Source: Rhizobium sp. WYCCWR10014 (lineage in GTDB: Bacteria > Pseudomonadota > Alphaproteobacteria > Rhizobiales > Rhizobiaceae). From it: a stretch of 64,000 nucleotides of DNA. The notes beneath the pieces are model-generated. The model saw only the letters and a program-made list of their open reading frames with translations. It did no database searches and was not told the origin of the DNA. A program made the position numbers and the translations under genes. The stretch is from contig NZ_LXFU01000049.1 of NCBI RefSeq assembly GCF_001657485.1, positions 64,316 through 128,315 of the forward strand, written 5' to 3'. Below, piece after piece: positions 9,160 to 18,149 of the stretch; position 1 is the first letter of the stretch; the number at the start of each line of letters is the position of its first letter.

Positions 9160-9183
9160 GCTGCGCCGAAACCGCGGCGCAGC
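9160..9183 (-). terminator. hairpin just downstream of pyrH
   Basis: A perfect 9-bp stem (GCTGCGCCG at 9160-9168 pairing with CGGCGCAGC at 9175-9183) with a six-base loop sits five bases past the pyrH stop. There is no U-run on the pyrH transcript side, so it may be a pausing or 3'-end stabilising hairpin rather than a full intrinsic terminator. Confidence 0.4.
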
Positions 9184-9187
9184 TTTA

Positions 9188-9910
9188 TCAGTTGTCGGAG
9201 ACGATGGTCTTGAGGCCACCGCCCGTCAAGATTTCAGCAAAACCACCCTTCTCGTGGATCGAGAAGACGATGATCGGAATGGAATTTTCTCTGGCCAGCG
9301 CCACGGCGGCAACGTCCATCACCGCCAGCCCCCTGTCCAGCACTTCCTGGTGCGTCAAGCGGTCGAGGCGAGTGGCATCAGGATATTTCTTCGGGTCGGC
9401 GGTGTAGATGCCATCCACCTGCGTGCCCTTGAAGATCGCTTCCGCACCCATTTCGGCGGCGCGGAGTGCCGCGGCGGAATCGGTGGTGAAGAAGGGGTTG
9501 CCGGTACCGCCGGCAAAGATCACCACGCGTCCCATCGACAGATGATAAAGGGTTGCTCGCTGCGAAAAGCTCTCGCAGATCTCGGGCATGGAGATGGCCG
9601 AAAGCACCACCGTATCGATGTTCAGCTTGCGCAGCGAGGTCGCCAGCGCCAGCGCATTGATGATGGTGCCGAGCATGCCCATATGGTCGCCGGTGACCCG
9701 GTCGCCGCCCTTGGACGCTACCGCGACACCGCGGAAGATATTGCCGCCACCGACGACGACGCCGACTTCCACGCCCATATGCCGTGCCTCGGCGATGTCG
9801 GATGCAATGCGGTCCGCCACCGTCACATCGATCCCGAAACCCTGGCCACCCATGAGCGCTTCGCCGGAAGCCTTGAGTAGAACACGTTTATAGACAGGCT
9901 CTAAAGACAT
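9188..9910 (-). CDS. pyrH: UMP kinase PyrH
   Basis: PyrH phosphorylates UMP to UDP, the committed step to pyrimidine triphosphates, and is allosterically controlled by GTP and UTP in known bacterial enzymes. The 240-residue amino acid kinase fold shows the N-terminal KRVLLKASGEAL lysine and glycine motif and GGGNIFRG. It also has the DHMGMLGT segment, and TGNPFFTTDSAAALRA in the nucleotide-binding half. It lies between tsf and frr, the standard order. It is separated from tsf by a strong hairpin. Confidence 0.97.
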   Translation of the reverse strand: MSLEPVYKRVLLKASGEALMGGQGFGIDVTVADRIASDIAEARHMGVEVGVVVGGGNIFRGVAVASKGGDRVTGDHMGMLGTIINALALATSLRKLNIDTVVLSAISMPEICESFSQRATLYHLSMGRVVIFAGGTGNPFFTTDSAAALRAAEMGAEAIFKGTQVDGIYTADPKKYPDATRLDRLTHQEVLDRGLAVMDVAAVALARENSIPIIVFSIHEKGGFAEILTGGGLKTIVSDN

Positions 9911-9944
9911 CTTGGCTCCTCGTAAATTGCCGTGAATGCCCGAT

Positions 9945-9984
9945 ACACGAAGGGCACCGCGTTGTCACGCGATGCCCTTCGTGT
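9945..9984 (-). terminator. strong hairpin between tsf and pyrH
   Basis: A 12-bp stem is formed by ACACGAAGGGCA (9945-9956) and TGCCCTTCGTGT (9973-9984) around a 16-base loop, between the tsf stop and the pyrH start. On the plus strand TTTT overlaps the end of the stem. On the minus strand, which carries the genes, the hairpin is followed by ATCGGG rather than a U-run. It may act as a partial terminator or as an RNA-processing or stability element that sets tsf above pyrH expression. Confidence 0.5.
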
Positions 9985-10006
9985 TTTCCCAATTTTGGCT
10001 GGAAGA

Positions 10007-10933
10007 TCAACCCTTGACGGCAGCAGCGACTTCGGCCGCGAAGTCGGTCTCTTCCTTCTCGACGCCTTCGCCGAGCAGCAGACGGGCCATGCCGGCAACC
10101 TCGATCGGCGCGCCGACGGCCTTTTCAGCTTCCTTGATGGCGGCGGCGACCGTCAGATCCGGATTGATGACAAAAGCCTGCGAAAGAAGGGCGACTTCCT
10201 CGAAGAACTTGCGCATGCGGCCGTCGACCATCTTTTCGATGATATTGTCCGGCTTGCCGGAAGCGCGCGACTGCTCGATGAAGACGTTGCGCTCGCGCTC
10301 GGCGACGGCGGCATCGACTTCCTCCGGGCGGATCGCCAGCGGCGCGGTGGCGGCGATGTGCATGGCGACCTGGCGGCCGATGGCGTTCAGGGCATCCTTG
10401 TCGCCGGTCGACTTCAGCGCAACGAGAACGCCGAGCTTGCCGAGGCCGTCGGAAACAGCATTGTGGATATAGGTGGCGACGACGCCGTCCTCGACCGAGA
10501 GAGCGGTCGAACGGCGCAGGTTCATGTTCTCGCCGATCGTTGCGATCGCATCCTTGATCGTGTCGGAGACGGACTTGCCGGATGCCGGATAGGTCGCAGC
10601 GGCAACGGCGTCAACGCTGCCGTTGGTCGAGACGGCGACCTTGGCGATGCCGCGGACGAGTTCCTGGAAGGCATCGTTACGGGCGACGAAGTCGGTTTCC
10701 GAATTGACTTCGACGACGACGGCCTTGGTGCCCTGGCTCGAAACGCCGATGAGGCCTTCGGCAGCCGTGCGGCCGGACTTCTTGTCGGCCTTGGCGATGC
10801 CCTTGGCGCGCAGCCAGTCGATCGCCGCTTCCATGTCGCCACCGGTTTCAGCAAGAGCCTTCTTGCAGTCCATCATGCCTGCGCCGGTCTTTTCGCGCAG
10901 TTCCTTCACCATTGCAGCCGTAATCTCGCTCAT
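10007..10933 (-). CDS. tsf: elongation factor Ts
   Basis: EF-Ts exchanges GDP for GTP on EF-Tu. The 308-residue product has the N-terminal UBA-like domain (EITAAMVKELREKTGAGMMDCKKAL), the TDFVARN core motif near residue 80, and the two-subdomain core with the C-terminal coiled coil. It follows rpsB by 241 bp, as in almost all bacteria. The gap holds a hairpin, so tsf could be partly uncoupled from rpsB. No anomaly was noted. Confidence 0.97.
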   Translation of the reverse strand: MSEITAAMVKELREKTGAGMMDCKKALAETGGDMEAAIDWLRAKGIAKADKKSGRTAAEGLIGVSSQGTKAVVVEVNSETDFVARNDAFQELVRGIAKVAVSTNGSVDAVAAATYPASGKSVSDTIKDAIATIGENMNLRRSTALSVEDGVVATYIHNAVSDGLGKLGVLVALKSTGDKDALNAIGRQVAMHIAATAPLAIRPEEVDAAVAERERNVFIEQSRASGKPDNIIEKMVDGRMRKFFEEVALLSQAFVINPDLTVAAAIKEAEKAVGAPIEVAGMARLLLGEGVEKEETDFAAEVAAAVKG

Positions 10934-11089
10934 TAGCTTCCTCTTGTCGGTTCATACGGTGGGCCGTAAAGCGCGGCTCGGCACCGGATTGAGGCACGAA
11001 ATGTACCTGTATGTATGACAGCGTGATGAAGACGCGTCATAACGAAACTTATCGGACGGAGAGCCTGACGCCCTCCCCTTGAAACAGGC

Positions 11090-11125
11090 AAGGCCGCCGA
11101 ACTTCGATGAGTCGCGAGCGGCCTT
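11090..11125 (-). terminator. possible hairpin in the rpsB-tsf gap
   Basis: AAGGCCGC (11090-11097) can pair with GCGGCCTT (11118-11125) around a 20-base loop, about 50 bases past the rpsB stop. On the gene strand it is followed by GCCTGTTTC, a weak U-rich tail. A partial terminator or attenuator between rpsB and tsf is plausible but not proven. Confidence 0.35.
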
Positions 11126-11174
11126 TCCCAGTCTCTGCAAGCATTGGCGGACCTTTTCGATCCGCCCGCCTTCA

Positions 11175-11942
11175 TCAGCCTTCGGCTGCTTCCTCGAGAG
11201 CCGGTTCGACCGGAACTTCGATGGATGCGCCGAGATCGCGGCCGGAAGAGCCCTGCTGGCGTGCGATGCCGTCGATGGCAGCGCGGGAGATCAGCTCGCA
11301 GTAAAGAGCAATCGCGCGCGATGCGTCGTCGTTACCCGGGATCGGATAGTCGATCAGGTCCGGATCGCAGTTCGAATCGATGATGGCGACAACCGGGATG
11401 CCGAGGCGCTTGGCTTCGTCGATCGCGATCTTTTCCTTGTTGGTGTCGATGATGAACATCAGGTCGGGCGTGCCGCCCATATCGCGGATACCGCCAAGAG
11501 CCTTGTCCAGCTTTTCGCGTTCGCGCTCGAGGTTCAGGCGTTCCTTCTTGGTGAAGCCCTGGGCTTCGCCGTTCAGGATCTCGTCGAGCTTGCGCAGGCG
11601 CTGGATCGAGTTGGAGATCGTCTTCCAGTTCGTCATCATGCCGCCGAGCCAGCGCGAGTTGACGTAGTACTGGGCCGAGCGCTTGGCGCTGTCGGCAATG
11701 ATCTCAGACGCCTGGCGCTTGGTGCCGACGAAGAGAACGCGGCCGCCGCGGGCAACGGTGTCGCTGACGACCTGAAGGGCGCGCGACAGCATCGGAACGG
11801 TCTGGGCCAGATCGATGATGTGAATGTTGTTGCGATCGCCGAAGATATACGGCTTCATCTTCGGGTTCCAGCGATGCGTCTGGTGGCCGAAGTGGACGCC
11901 TGCTTCAAGAAGCTGGCGCATAGAAAAATCAGGCAATGCCAT
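11175..11942 (-). CDS. rpsB: 30S ribosomal protein S2
   Basis: S2 binds the 30S subunit late in assembly near S1. The 255-residue product carries the family signatures: the N-terminal LLEAGVHFGHQTHRWNPKM and the PDLMFIIDTNKE region in the second half. The start MALPDFSMRQLL is the usual alphaproteobacterial one. It is the first gene of the translation and envelope block, with a 181-bp leader upstream. The leader and the downstream tsf hairpin fit the known autoregulation of rpsB-tsf by S2, which is an inference here. Confidence 0.97.
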   Translation of the reverse strand: MALPDFSMRQLLEAGVHFGHQTHRWNPKMKPYIFGDRNNIHIIDLAQTVPMLSRALQVVSDTVARGGRVLFVGTKRQASEIIADSAKRSAQYYVNSRWLGGMMTNWKTISNSIQRLRKLDEILNGEAQGFTKKERLNLEREREKLDKALGGIRDMGGTPDLMFIIDTNKEKIAIDEAKRLGIPVVAIIDSNCDPDLIDYPIPGNDDASRAIALYCELISRAAIDGIARQQGSSGRDLGASIEVPVEPALEEAAEG

Positions 11943-12123
11943 GCCTTGTTACTCCTTTTCCGGTTGAACCTCCGCAAGGCGAACAGCACCCTCTTCGAGG
12001 ATGCCACCGGGCGGAACAGCCCGGATTTCTCCCGGACGATCCCATGCCTTACGTGTGGAATGCCGGTGCCCATACATTCGATTTGGCGCAAAAGCAAGGC
12101 TTATACCGAAAAAACCTGGCGGC
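11943..12123 (-). promoter_or_regulatory. rpsB leader with candidate promoter and hairpin
   Basis: This is the 181-bp gap between the end of the upstream operon and rpsB. Read on the minus strand, TTGCTT (12092-12097) and TATGGG (12069-12074) lie 17 bases apart, a weak sigma-70 match. A GC hairpin with arms CCGGGC (12007-12012) and GCCCGG (12019-12024) follows within the leader. S2 binding to such a leader is known in other bacteria but is only inferred here. Confidence 0.3.
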
Positions 12124-13230
12124 TCAGCTTGCCAGCGTCGGCAGCAGCGACAGCATGACGCCTGCATCCGGCATCGGCAGGATGGCATCGACCTCAGCCG
12201 GCAGCAGGGTGCCGATCGCGCTGTCGGCGTTGCCGGTGGCGGTCCCCAACGGACCGCGGAAGCCGTGTCTCGTCCAGGCAAGTTCCTGGAGCTTCGGGCT
12301 CACCAGCGCTTCGATCAGCCGGTTGGCATTCTCCTCGACGACGATCAGCGGATGCGCCGAATAGACGGTCGGGCGCGGATAGAGCACCACCGGCTTTGCG
12401 CCGGCGCCCGTCTTGATGCGCTCCCAGCGCGCGGGATCGGCGAGGATCCATTCGACCAACTGGTTCTCATAACCGACGATCATCGGCTCGCCGCCGAGGC
12501 CGCCTGCGAGATACTGGTCGAAAAGTTTGCCTGAGGATGGCGACTTGAAGCCCATGTTGCGGAAGATCGCCTGCACCTTGCCGCCAAACGCAGCGAGATC
12601 GCCTGAAGTCGCGACATTGCCGCTGAACAGGCTGAGCACCAGGCCTGCGAACATGAAGCCGGAATTGGAGCGGTTGGGATCGGTCGAGACGATGCGCGCG
12701 CGGCCATAGAGCGAATTGACGCCGAGCTTCGACCAGTCGGATCCGGCTAGGATCGCATCAAGCAGCGCCTTGAGGTCGAGCTGATGATGGCCTTCGTTCG
12801 TCACCGTCACCAATCCCGCTTTCATCAGTCCATCGACGACGGGCTGCCAGGAATAGACGACGATCGGCGTGTTCAGCACGACGCGGTCGTTGCGAATAGA
12901 AATGCCGTTCTGCCTGGCGATATCGACCATGATCGAGGAGGACGGCCAGAGGAATTGCGGATGCTGCGACAACAGCGCCTGTTCGCGAACCATCTCAACG
13001 GAGCCGGCGACGCGGCTGTCCACCGTCAATCCATATCCGCCGAGCGCCCTGACGACGTCGGGGTCGGCCAGGAAGGCCTCCTTCTCGCCGCCGACGAAGC
13101 CGAACAGCGTCGTACGGCTGCCGAGCAGGCCCTGCAATTCCGGCCGATCCCGGACAGCGAAATAACCGCCGGTGCCGACGACGCCGGCTCCGAGCAGTCC
13201 CACTCCAAAGGCGCGACGAGAAAGGGCCAT
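12124..13230 (-). CDS. solute-binding-like protein of the TelA-linked operon
   Basis: This 368-residue protein has no certain function. The N-terminus MALSRRAFGVGLLGAG looks like a Tat or long signal anchor (SRRAF). The body resembles bacterial extracellular solute-binding proteins: FLWPSSSIMVDIARQNG, NTPIVVYSWQPVVDGL, and a C-terminal GPLGTATGNADSAIGTLLP stretch. The WPSS motif and layout are shared with the first half of the VWA lipoprotein two genes upstream, so the two may be paralogues. The start codon overlaps the stop of the XpaC-like gene by one base, so it is the last gene of the four-gene operon. No permease or ATPase is nearby, so ABC import is unlikely; ligand sensing is a guess. 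Confidence 0.8.
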   Translation of the reverse strand: MALSRRAFGVGLLGAGVVGTGGYFAVRDRPELQGLLGSRTTLFGFVGGEKEAFLADPDVVRALGGYGLTVDSRVAGSVEMVREQALLSQHPQFLWPSSSIMVDIARQNGISIRNDRVVLNTPIVVYSWQPVVDGLMKAGLVTVTNEGHHQLDLKALLDAILAGSDWSKLGVNSLYGRARIVSTDPNRSNSGFMFAGLVLSLFSGNVATSGDLAAFGGKVQAIFRNMGFKSPSSGKLFDQYLAGGLGGEPMIVGYENQLVEWILADPARWERIKTGAGAKPVVLYPRPTVYSAHPLIVVEENANRLIEALVSPKLQELAWTRHGFRGPLGTATGNADSAIGTLLPAEVDAILPMPDAGVMLSLLPTLAS

Positions 13231-13847
13231 CAGCGTCCGATATCCTCTTTGAGCGATGCCTGGATGAGGCGCAGATCGGTGTCGAGCGTGCCGAGCGCCT
13301 CATCGACCAGGCTGTCGGCATAATGGACGAAAGCCTCTTCGAGCTTGACCAGCACGCCGCGCACTTCCTCCAACTGCTTGGGGTCGGGAATACGCTTGGC
13401 CTCGATCACAGCAAAACCTTCCGCCACCTCGGCGGCACGCGGCAGATAATAGGAGAGGAACCGCCGCACGGCATTGGCGCTTTCGGGCTTGGCCTCGACC
13501 CTGCGAAAGACATCGGCGGCGATTTCGGCGAGATGCCGGACTGCGGTTGCCATCTGACGATCGCTTATCGTGTCGGCGGCGGTCTCCAGCCTCTGTGCAA
13601 AGGGCACGGCGGCCTCCAGCAGGTCGCGGGCAAAGGCGACGCGCCCGCTGCCGATGCTCTTGATATCGAGGCCTTCGAACAGCCGGCGCGGCGCGAGCAG
13701 AATGACGAGGCCGGCAAAGACCAGAAGGGCGATGATGGTGGCGATCCAAAAGGGCATGCCGGCGGCAAAGCTCAGGAGCGGCACGGTGATTGCCGCCGCC
13801 AGTCCCGCCACGATCCAGTTGCCGTCATTGCCGAGCCAGTTGCGCAT
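13230..13847 (-). CDS. XpaC-like membrane protein
   Basis: The 205-residue product has two adjacent membrane helices near the N-terminus (about residues 12-28 and 32-50). A mostly helical cytoplasmic domain follows (SIGSGRVAFARDLLEAAVPF to the C-terminus). The arrangement and linkage to a TelA-family gene match the XpaC family, named for 5-bromo-4-chloroindolyl phosphate hydrolysis, which neighbours the TelA homologue yaaN in Bacillus. The true biochemical role of XpaC is not established. It is coupled to the downstream gene by a one-base overlap and lies seven bases after the VWA lipoprotein gene. Confidence 0.75.
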   Translation of the reverse strand: MRNWLGNDGNWIVAGLAAAITVPLLSFAAGMPFWIATIIALLVFAGLVILLAPRRLFEGLDIKSIGSGRVAFARDLLEAAVPFAQRLETAADTISDRQMATAVRHLAEIAADVFRRVEAKPESANAVRRFLSYYLPRAAEVAEGFAVIEAKRIPDPKQLEEVRGVLVKLEEAFVHYADSLVDEALGTLDTDLRLIQASLKEDIGR

Positions 13848-13854
13848 GCCTGTC

Positions 13855-15441
13855 CTAATTGTAGCCTCGCGCGGTGCGGAAGGCGGTGGCGAGATCCGAG
13901 CCGCCGTCGAACACGCGCGCCGAGGTCAGCTTGGCAAGGCTGTCGAGCTGGGTCTTGTCGGCATCGCCGAATGTGATGCCGAAGATCGGCACATGCGGCT
14001 CCATCGCGTTCCATTCTCGGGTGAAGGCCTGGCTTTGATCATCGGACTTGCCATCGGTCATGATGACGATGGCAGGCAGATACGTCGAGAGCCTTTCGGT
14101 TCGGGCAATCTGCTGCAGAGCCTGTTCGGCGCAGGCATACATGTTGGTGCCGCCATCGGCCTTCTGCAGGGAAATCTCGTTCAGCAGCCCTTCCTGCTCC
14201 AACGGGTTTCCACTCGCCATGAAGGTGTTGCGCACGCTGCCGTCGAAGGGAATGACGATGATCTGATCGGCGGGCGACCATTGGACCAGCACCTTGCTCG
14301 CCTCGTCTGGTGTCAACAGGAAACGCATCGCCTTCTGCAGTTGGTCCTCGCCGTCACCTTGCATCGAGCCGGAAAAATCGAGGCAGAGCGCGGTCAGCGA
14401 CGGTTTGCGCAGCGCGGCCTGATAAAGGTTGAGCGCCTGGCGGATGACGCCCGCCTCCGGCATGCGGATCGCCGTCACCAGCCTGGAGGGATCGAAATTC
14501 CAGCTTGGGTCCGGTTTTGCGGCAACGCCGGTCAGCGGAATGCGCCGGCCGGTATCGGCGATACGCCGCTGCACCGGGGCCGAACTCAGATAGGCGAGTA
14601 GATCGTTGAAGAAGGTCTGGACTTCTGGCCCGCGGCCATGATCGACGAAACCGATCGGCGAATCCGCCATGGCCACACCATCAGCCGGATAGATCGCGTA
14701 AAGCGGTTCCTGCGACAGGGCCGCGAGCTTGTCGTTGGTTTCCTTCAGCACCGCCTCGTAATTCCACATCGCGTCATAGACCGTGCCCTTGCCGGCGGAT
14801 TCGACATAGAGATCGGCAAGCCAGCCGGAGGAGCCGGAAGAGCGCACGACACCTGAAAGCAGCGACCGGACGCTCTCCTGGACGTGTCTGTCGTCGAGAT
14901 CGCCGGGTTCGATCACCGGCTTGTTGCCGAGCGCGCTCGACAGCATGGCAAGATAGGCGCTGGCGCCCGAATTGGATTGTGTCGCCGAGGTCATCAGGAA
15001 CTTCAACGATCCGCTCTCGACGGCAGCGAGAATGTCTTTCATGAAGACATCCTTGCCGATCCAGCCGAGCTGCTGCGCCTTCGACCTGCGTACGCCCAAG
15101 ACCACCGGCGTCTGAGCGATCGAGGTCAGGCTCTTGACGCGGCGCTTGGTGTCGAACATGTCGACCCAGACGCTGGAGGCCGGCCAAACCGCATCCTGCA
15201 CGACGCCCTGGTCGCTCTGCAGCGCCAGACCGATATCGAGCGTGCCTTCATATTTGAAGATGCAGGTGGCGTTCTTCTGCTTGCAGAATTCCTCGACGAT
15301 CGGCTGTAGAACGGTGTTCTCCGATCCCGATACGATCGAGAAATCCGGCCCCTGACCGAAGGGATTGCAGCCGGCAAGGGGCAGAGCGGCAAGAAGTGCC
15401 AAGCCTGAAAGCAGTGCTCGCATCGTCATCTTGCCGATCAC
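13855..15441 (-). CDS. lipoprotein with solute-binding-like and VWA domains
   Basis: The 528-residue product begins with a lipoprotein signal (LLAALPLAGC, lipidated Cys25). Residues about 30-330 resemble an extracellular solute-binding fold (SENTVLQPIVEEFCKQ, WPASSVWVDMF). Residues about 345-525 form a von Willebrand factor A domain with a MIDAS: DFSGSM, GGTNMY and MTDGKSDD supply the metal-binding Asp, Ser and Thr. The fusion of a binding-protein-like half with a VWA domain is the operon's notable part. It overlaps the telA-like gene by four bases (ATGA). Location is inferred as the inner leaflet of the outer membrane or the periplasmic face of the inner membrane. Confidence 0.85.
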   Translation of the reverse strand: MIGKMTMRALLSGLALLAALPLAGCNPFGQGPDFSIVSGSENTVLQPIVEEFCKQKNATCIFKYEGTLDIGLALQSDQGVVQDAVWPASSVWVDMFDTKRRVKSLTSIAQTPVVLGVRRSKAQQLGWIGKDVFMKDILAAVESGSLKFLMTSATQSNSGASAYLAMLSSALGNKPVIEPGDLDDRHVQESVRSLLSGVVRSSGSSGWLADLYVESAGKGTVYDAMWNYEAVLKETNDKLAALSQEPLYAIYPADGVAMADSPIGFVDHGRGPEVQTFFNDLLAYLSSAPVQRRIADTGRRIPLTGVAAKPDPSWNFDPSRLVTAIRMPEAGVIRQALNLYQAALRKPSLTALCLDFSGSMQGDGEDQLQKAMRFLLTPDEASKVLVQWSPADQIIVIPFDGSVRNTFMASGNPLEQEGLLNEISLQKADGGTNMYACAEQALQQIARTERLSTYLPAIVIMTDGKSDDQSQAFTREWNAMEPHVPIFGITFGDADKTQLDSLAKLTSARVFDGGSDLATAFRTARGYN

Positions 15442-16529
15442 GCCTGTGTCATCGCCTTCTTGAGTTCGATCGTCATCTGCTCCATCTGCTGCTCGGCGAG
15501 CGCCCGCTTGCGCCGGCCCTCCTCCTGAACCTGCAGCACGCCGGATATCGTATCGATCAGATCCCTGTTCGCCTTGGCGAGCGTGTCGATATCGACGATG
15601 CCGCGCTGCGATTGCTGCTCGATTGATATCGCCTGGTCCTTCATCATCTCGGACGCCTGGCGGATCATGTCGTTGGTGGCGTCGGTCACCGCCTTCTGCA
15701 GGTCGAGCGCCGATTTCTGCCGCGTCAGGCCGAGCAGGATCACCATCTTCTGCTTCCAGGCCGGCACCGTCAGCGCCGAAGTCGCCTGGAGGTTCTCGAT
15801 CAGCGTTTCGTCGCCCGCCTGAACGATGCGGATCTGCGGCAATTGCTGGATACCGAGCTGGCGGGCCTGCTGCAGGTAGAAGACCCGCTTCTCCAGACGG
15901 TCGAGCGCCTGCAGGCTGTCCTGATAGGTCTGCGCCTCCAGCATGCCGCCGCCGGGGCCGGTCGCCGCCGCCTCGGCTTGCGCCTTCAGCCTCGGCAGAT
16001 CGACGCTGCGAAAACGCTCGGCGAAAGTCTTGCCGGCCTGGACATAGGCCTCGAGCCGCATGATCGATTGCCTGGTTTCTTCATGCAGGTCGTCGAGCAG
16101 CGCAATGTCGCGCCTCAGCGTATCCTTGTGACGGTCGAGCTCCAGGCCGATCCGGTCGATCTGGCCGGCCACGTACTCGAACTCCGCCTTGAAGCGTTCA
16201 AGCCGGGCCTTGGCCGAGAGAAACATGCGGCTGAGGAAACCCTTATCTTTCAACGACGCCGGATCGAGGCTTTTCGATTTGAGGATGATGTCGGTCAGCA
16301 GGCGGCCGACATCGCCGAGGTCCTTGTTGCGGACTTCGCGCAGGATCCTGTCGGCATAATCGCTGACCGCCTGCTGCGCGCGGTCGCCATAGACCGAGAT
16401 GCCGGCACGGTCGGTGATATTGATGCTATCGGAAATGCGGGCAATTTCCGCCGGATCGGCGACGACAACCGGCAGGGCGGCATTCTGAACAGTCGCGAGA
16501 TCGGTGTCGGCCATGGTTGGGGCTTTCAA
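15438..16529 (-). CDS. TelA-family toxic anion resistance protein
   Basis: This 363-residue, largely alpha-helical protein is a TelA/KlaA/YaaN family member. The recognisable stretch is the central NKDLGDVGRLLTDII, LERFKAEFEYV segment and the C-terminal VPAWKQKMVILLGLTRQKSA block. No membrane helix or signal is seen, so it is probably cytoplasmic. Homologues are linked to tellurite resistance on plasmids and to envelope stress in Bacillus, but the mechanism is unknown. It is the first gene of a coupled operon with the VWA lipoprotein, XpaC-like and solute-binding-like genes. The start (MKAPTMADTD) may alternatively be the ATG five codons in. Confidence 0.88.
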   Translation of the reverse strand: MKAPTMADTDLATVQNAALPVVVADPAEIARISDSINITDRAGISVYGDRAQQAVSDYADRILREVRNKDLGDVGRLLTDIILKSKSLDPASLKDKGFLSRMFLSAKARLERFKAEFEYVAGQIDRIGLELDRHKDTLRRDIALLDDLHEETRQSIMRLEAYVQAGKTFAERFRSVDLPRLKAQAEAAATGPGGGMLEAQTYQDSLQALDRLEKRVFYLQQARQLGIQQLPQIRIVQAGDETLIENLQATSALTVPAWKQKMVILLGLTRQKSALDLQKAVTDATNDMIRQASEMMKDQAISIEQQSQRGIVDIDTLAKANRDLIDTISGVLQVQEEGRRKRALAEQQMEQMTIELKKAMTQA

Positions 16530-16705
16530 GCTTGCGATGCGTAATGGTCTACGCAGTCTAGCAAATAGACGTCATCGCAATGGCTTGGCCGCCCGGATCG
16601 CACCGACCCGAAAAGCAGCACGACAGGCGGCGACTCAGTCATCGCTGATCGCCGAACCATAGTGAATTTTATGATACAGTTTTATGACAGGCGAGATCTC
16701 GTCGC

Positions 16706-17542
16706 CTACTTGCAAACCTCGGCCTTGCGGTCGAGCAGCTCCAGCTTGGCGAGCTTGCCGGTCAGGACGAAATCGCCGTAATCCATCGTCAGATCGCGGG
16801 TAATGCCGTTCTCGTAGAGCTTGAAGGACATGCGGTAGACCGGCAAAGCATCCGCTTTCGCACTCTCGTTGAAATAGGCGATCGTCACCGGCCAGAAGGC
16901 GGTCTTGGAGAAGGCGCCGGCGTTGCCGGCATCGGCTTCCTCGGCGATCGGCGTTTCCTGCTTGCCGACGATCGTCGTCGTCGCCAGCGACTTGTCGCCG
17001 TCATCAGAACCGTCGAAGACGCGCGCTTCGAAGAAGCGCTTGCCGTCCTTGGCGTGTTGGATCACATCGAGCATATGTTCCGTGGGAAAACGGCTTTCAG
17101 CAAGCTGCAGTTCGCGGTTCGCCGGCTGCTTGAGATCGACCTTGACGCCATCAGGCTGATCCTGCGCCGCACCGTTGACCTCTTTATCGAGCTGCTCGTC
17201 GGTGAAGGATTTGGTGTCGAAGGTGAACTTGCCGTCCTTCAGGTTCTCGAAGGTCTTGGTCTGCTGGTCGCTGACACGCACGCTGTCGCCGGTGTCGATC
17301 TGCGTCACGAAGCGGAAATTGGTGGTGAAGCCCTGGCAATAGCTGCCGTCGAACTCATAGACCATGCGACCATACATGCCGGCGATGCCGGAGCGGTCCG
17401 AGGCGTCCTTCAGTTCCAGATCGTAGACCGCGCGATGTGCGACGAGGCCGGTCGCGATCGCAGCGCTAACCGCGGGCGCAGCCGCCCATGCATTGGCGGA
17501 AACGCTGGCGAGAAGCAGAGCGACAAGACTCGATCGGAACAT
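16706..17542 (-). CDS. eipB: periplasmic cell-envelope integrity protein EipB (DUF1849)
   Basis: EipB is a periplasmic beta-spiral protein needed for envelope integrity in Brucella, conserved in Rhizobiales. The 278-residue product has a Sec signal peptide (MFRSSLVALLLASVSANAWA, cleavage near Ala20-22). Two cysteines, Cys69 (DGSYC) and Cys277 (AEVCK), occupy the positions of the disulfide known in the Brucella protein. The segments LVAHRAVYDLEL and LTMDYGDF match the family. It stands alone, divergent from the RidA gene across 136 bp. The stop is 176 bp from the TelA-like gene, and that gap shows nothing recognisable. Confidence 0.92.
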   Translation of the reverse strand: MFRSSLVALLLASVSANAWAAAPAVSAAIATGLVAHRAVYDLELKDASDRSGIAGMYGRMVYEFDGSYCQGFTTNFRFVTQIDTGDSVRVSDQQTKTFENLKDGKFTFDTKSFTDEQLDKEVNGAAQDQPDGVKVDLKQPANRELQLAESRFPTEHMLDVIQHAKDGKRFFEARVFDGSDDGDKSLATTTIVGKQETPIAEEADAGNAGAFSKTAFWPVTIAYFNESAKADALPVYRMSFKLYENGITRDLTMDYGDFVLTGKLAKLELLDRKAEVCK

Positions 17543-17678
17543 TCATTAACTCCTGTTGGACTCGGTCGCGATGTTATAAGAACGCTTTCGGCCAAATCGA
17601 GGCTCGAAACTGTCATATTAAAGATTCTAGTCTTGATGCATAATTTTTGAAGAATTGACAACAAAAGCGGAGACGAAA

Positions 17679-18149
17679 ATGTCCGATGAAATTGCAGCGC
17701 GCCTGATTGAGATGGGGATAACCCTGCCCGAAGCCGCAGCACCTGCTGCAAATTACGTTCCCTATGTGATCAGCGGCAATCTTCTCTACATTTCCGGCCA
17801 GCTGCCGCTCGAAGGCGGCAAGGTCACTGTCTCGGGCCATCTCGGCAAAACCGTCGACGTTGCAATGGGCCAGCGCGGCGCCGAACTCTGCGCCATCAAC
17901 ATCCTTGCCCAGGCGAAGGCGGCACTTGGTGGCGATCTCGGCCGCATCCGGCGTGTCATCAAGCTGAACGGCTTCATCGCCTCGGCGCCCGACTTCGTCG
18001 AGCAGCATCTCGTCATCAACGGCGCTTCAAACCTGATTGCCGGCGTGCTTGGCGAAGCCGGCAAACATGCGCGTGCCGCTGTCGGCATGGCGGCCCTGCC
18101 GCTGAATGCCGCCGTCGAGATAGACGCTATCATGGAAATCGCAGAATGA
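17679..18149 (+). CDS. RidA-family protein
   Basis: RidA-family proteins hydrolyse reactive enamine/imine intermediates released by PLP enzymes, or act as related deaminases. The 156-residue product is the longer subgroup with an N-terminal extension (RLIEMGITLPEAA). The core contains YVISGNLLYISGQLP and the RIRRVIKLNGFIAS segment. It lacks the exact catalytic-arginine motif of classic RidA (R-x-C-V), so enzyme activity is uncertain. I start at ATG 17679 with GGAG upstream. An in-frame TTG at 17655 has no ribosome binding site. The stop overlaps the next ATG by four bases, so it is coupled to the phosphodiesterase gene. Confidence 0.88.
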   Translation: MSDEIAARLIEMGITLPEAAAPAANYVPYVISGNLLYISGQLPLEGGKVTVSGHLGKTVDVAMGQRGAELCAINILAQAKAALGGDLGRIRRVIKLNGFIASAPDFVEQHLVINGASNLIAGVLGEAGKHARAAVGMAALPLNAAVEIDAIMEIAE

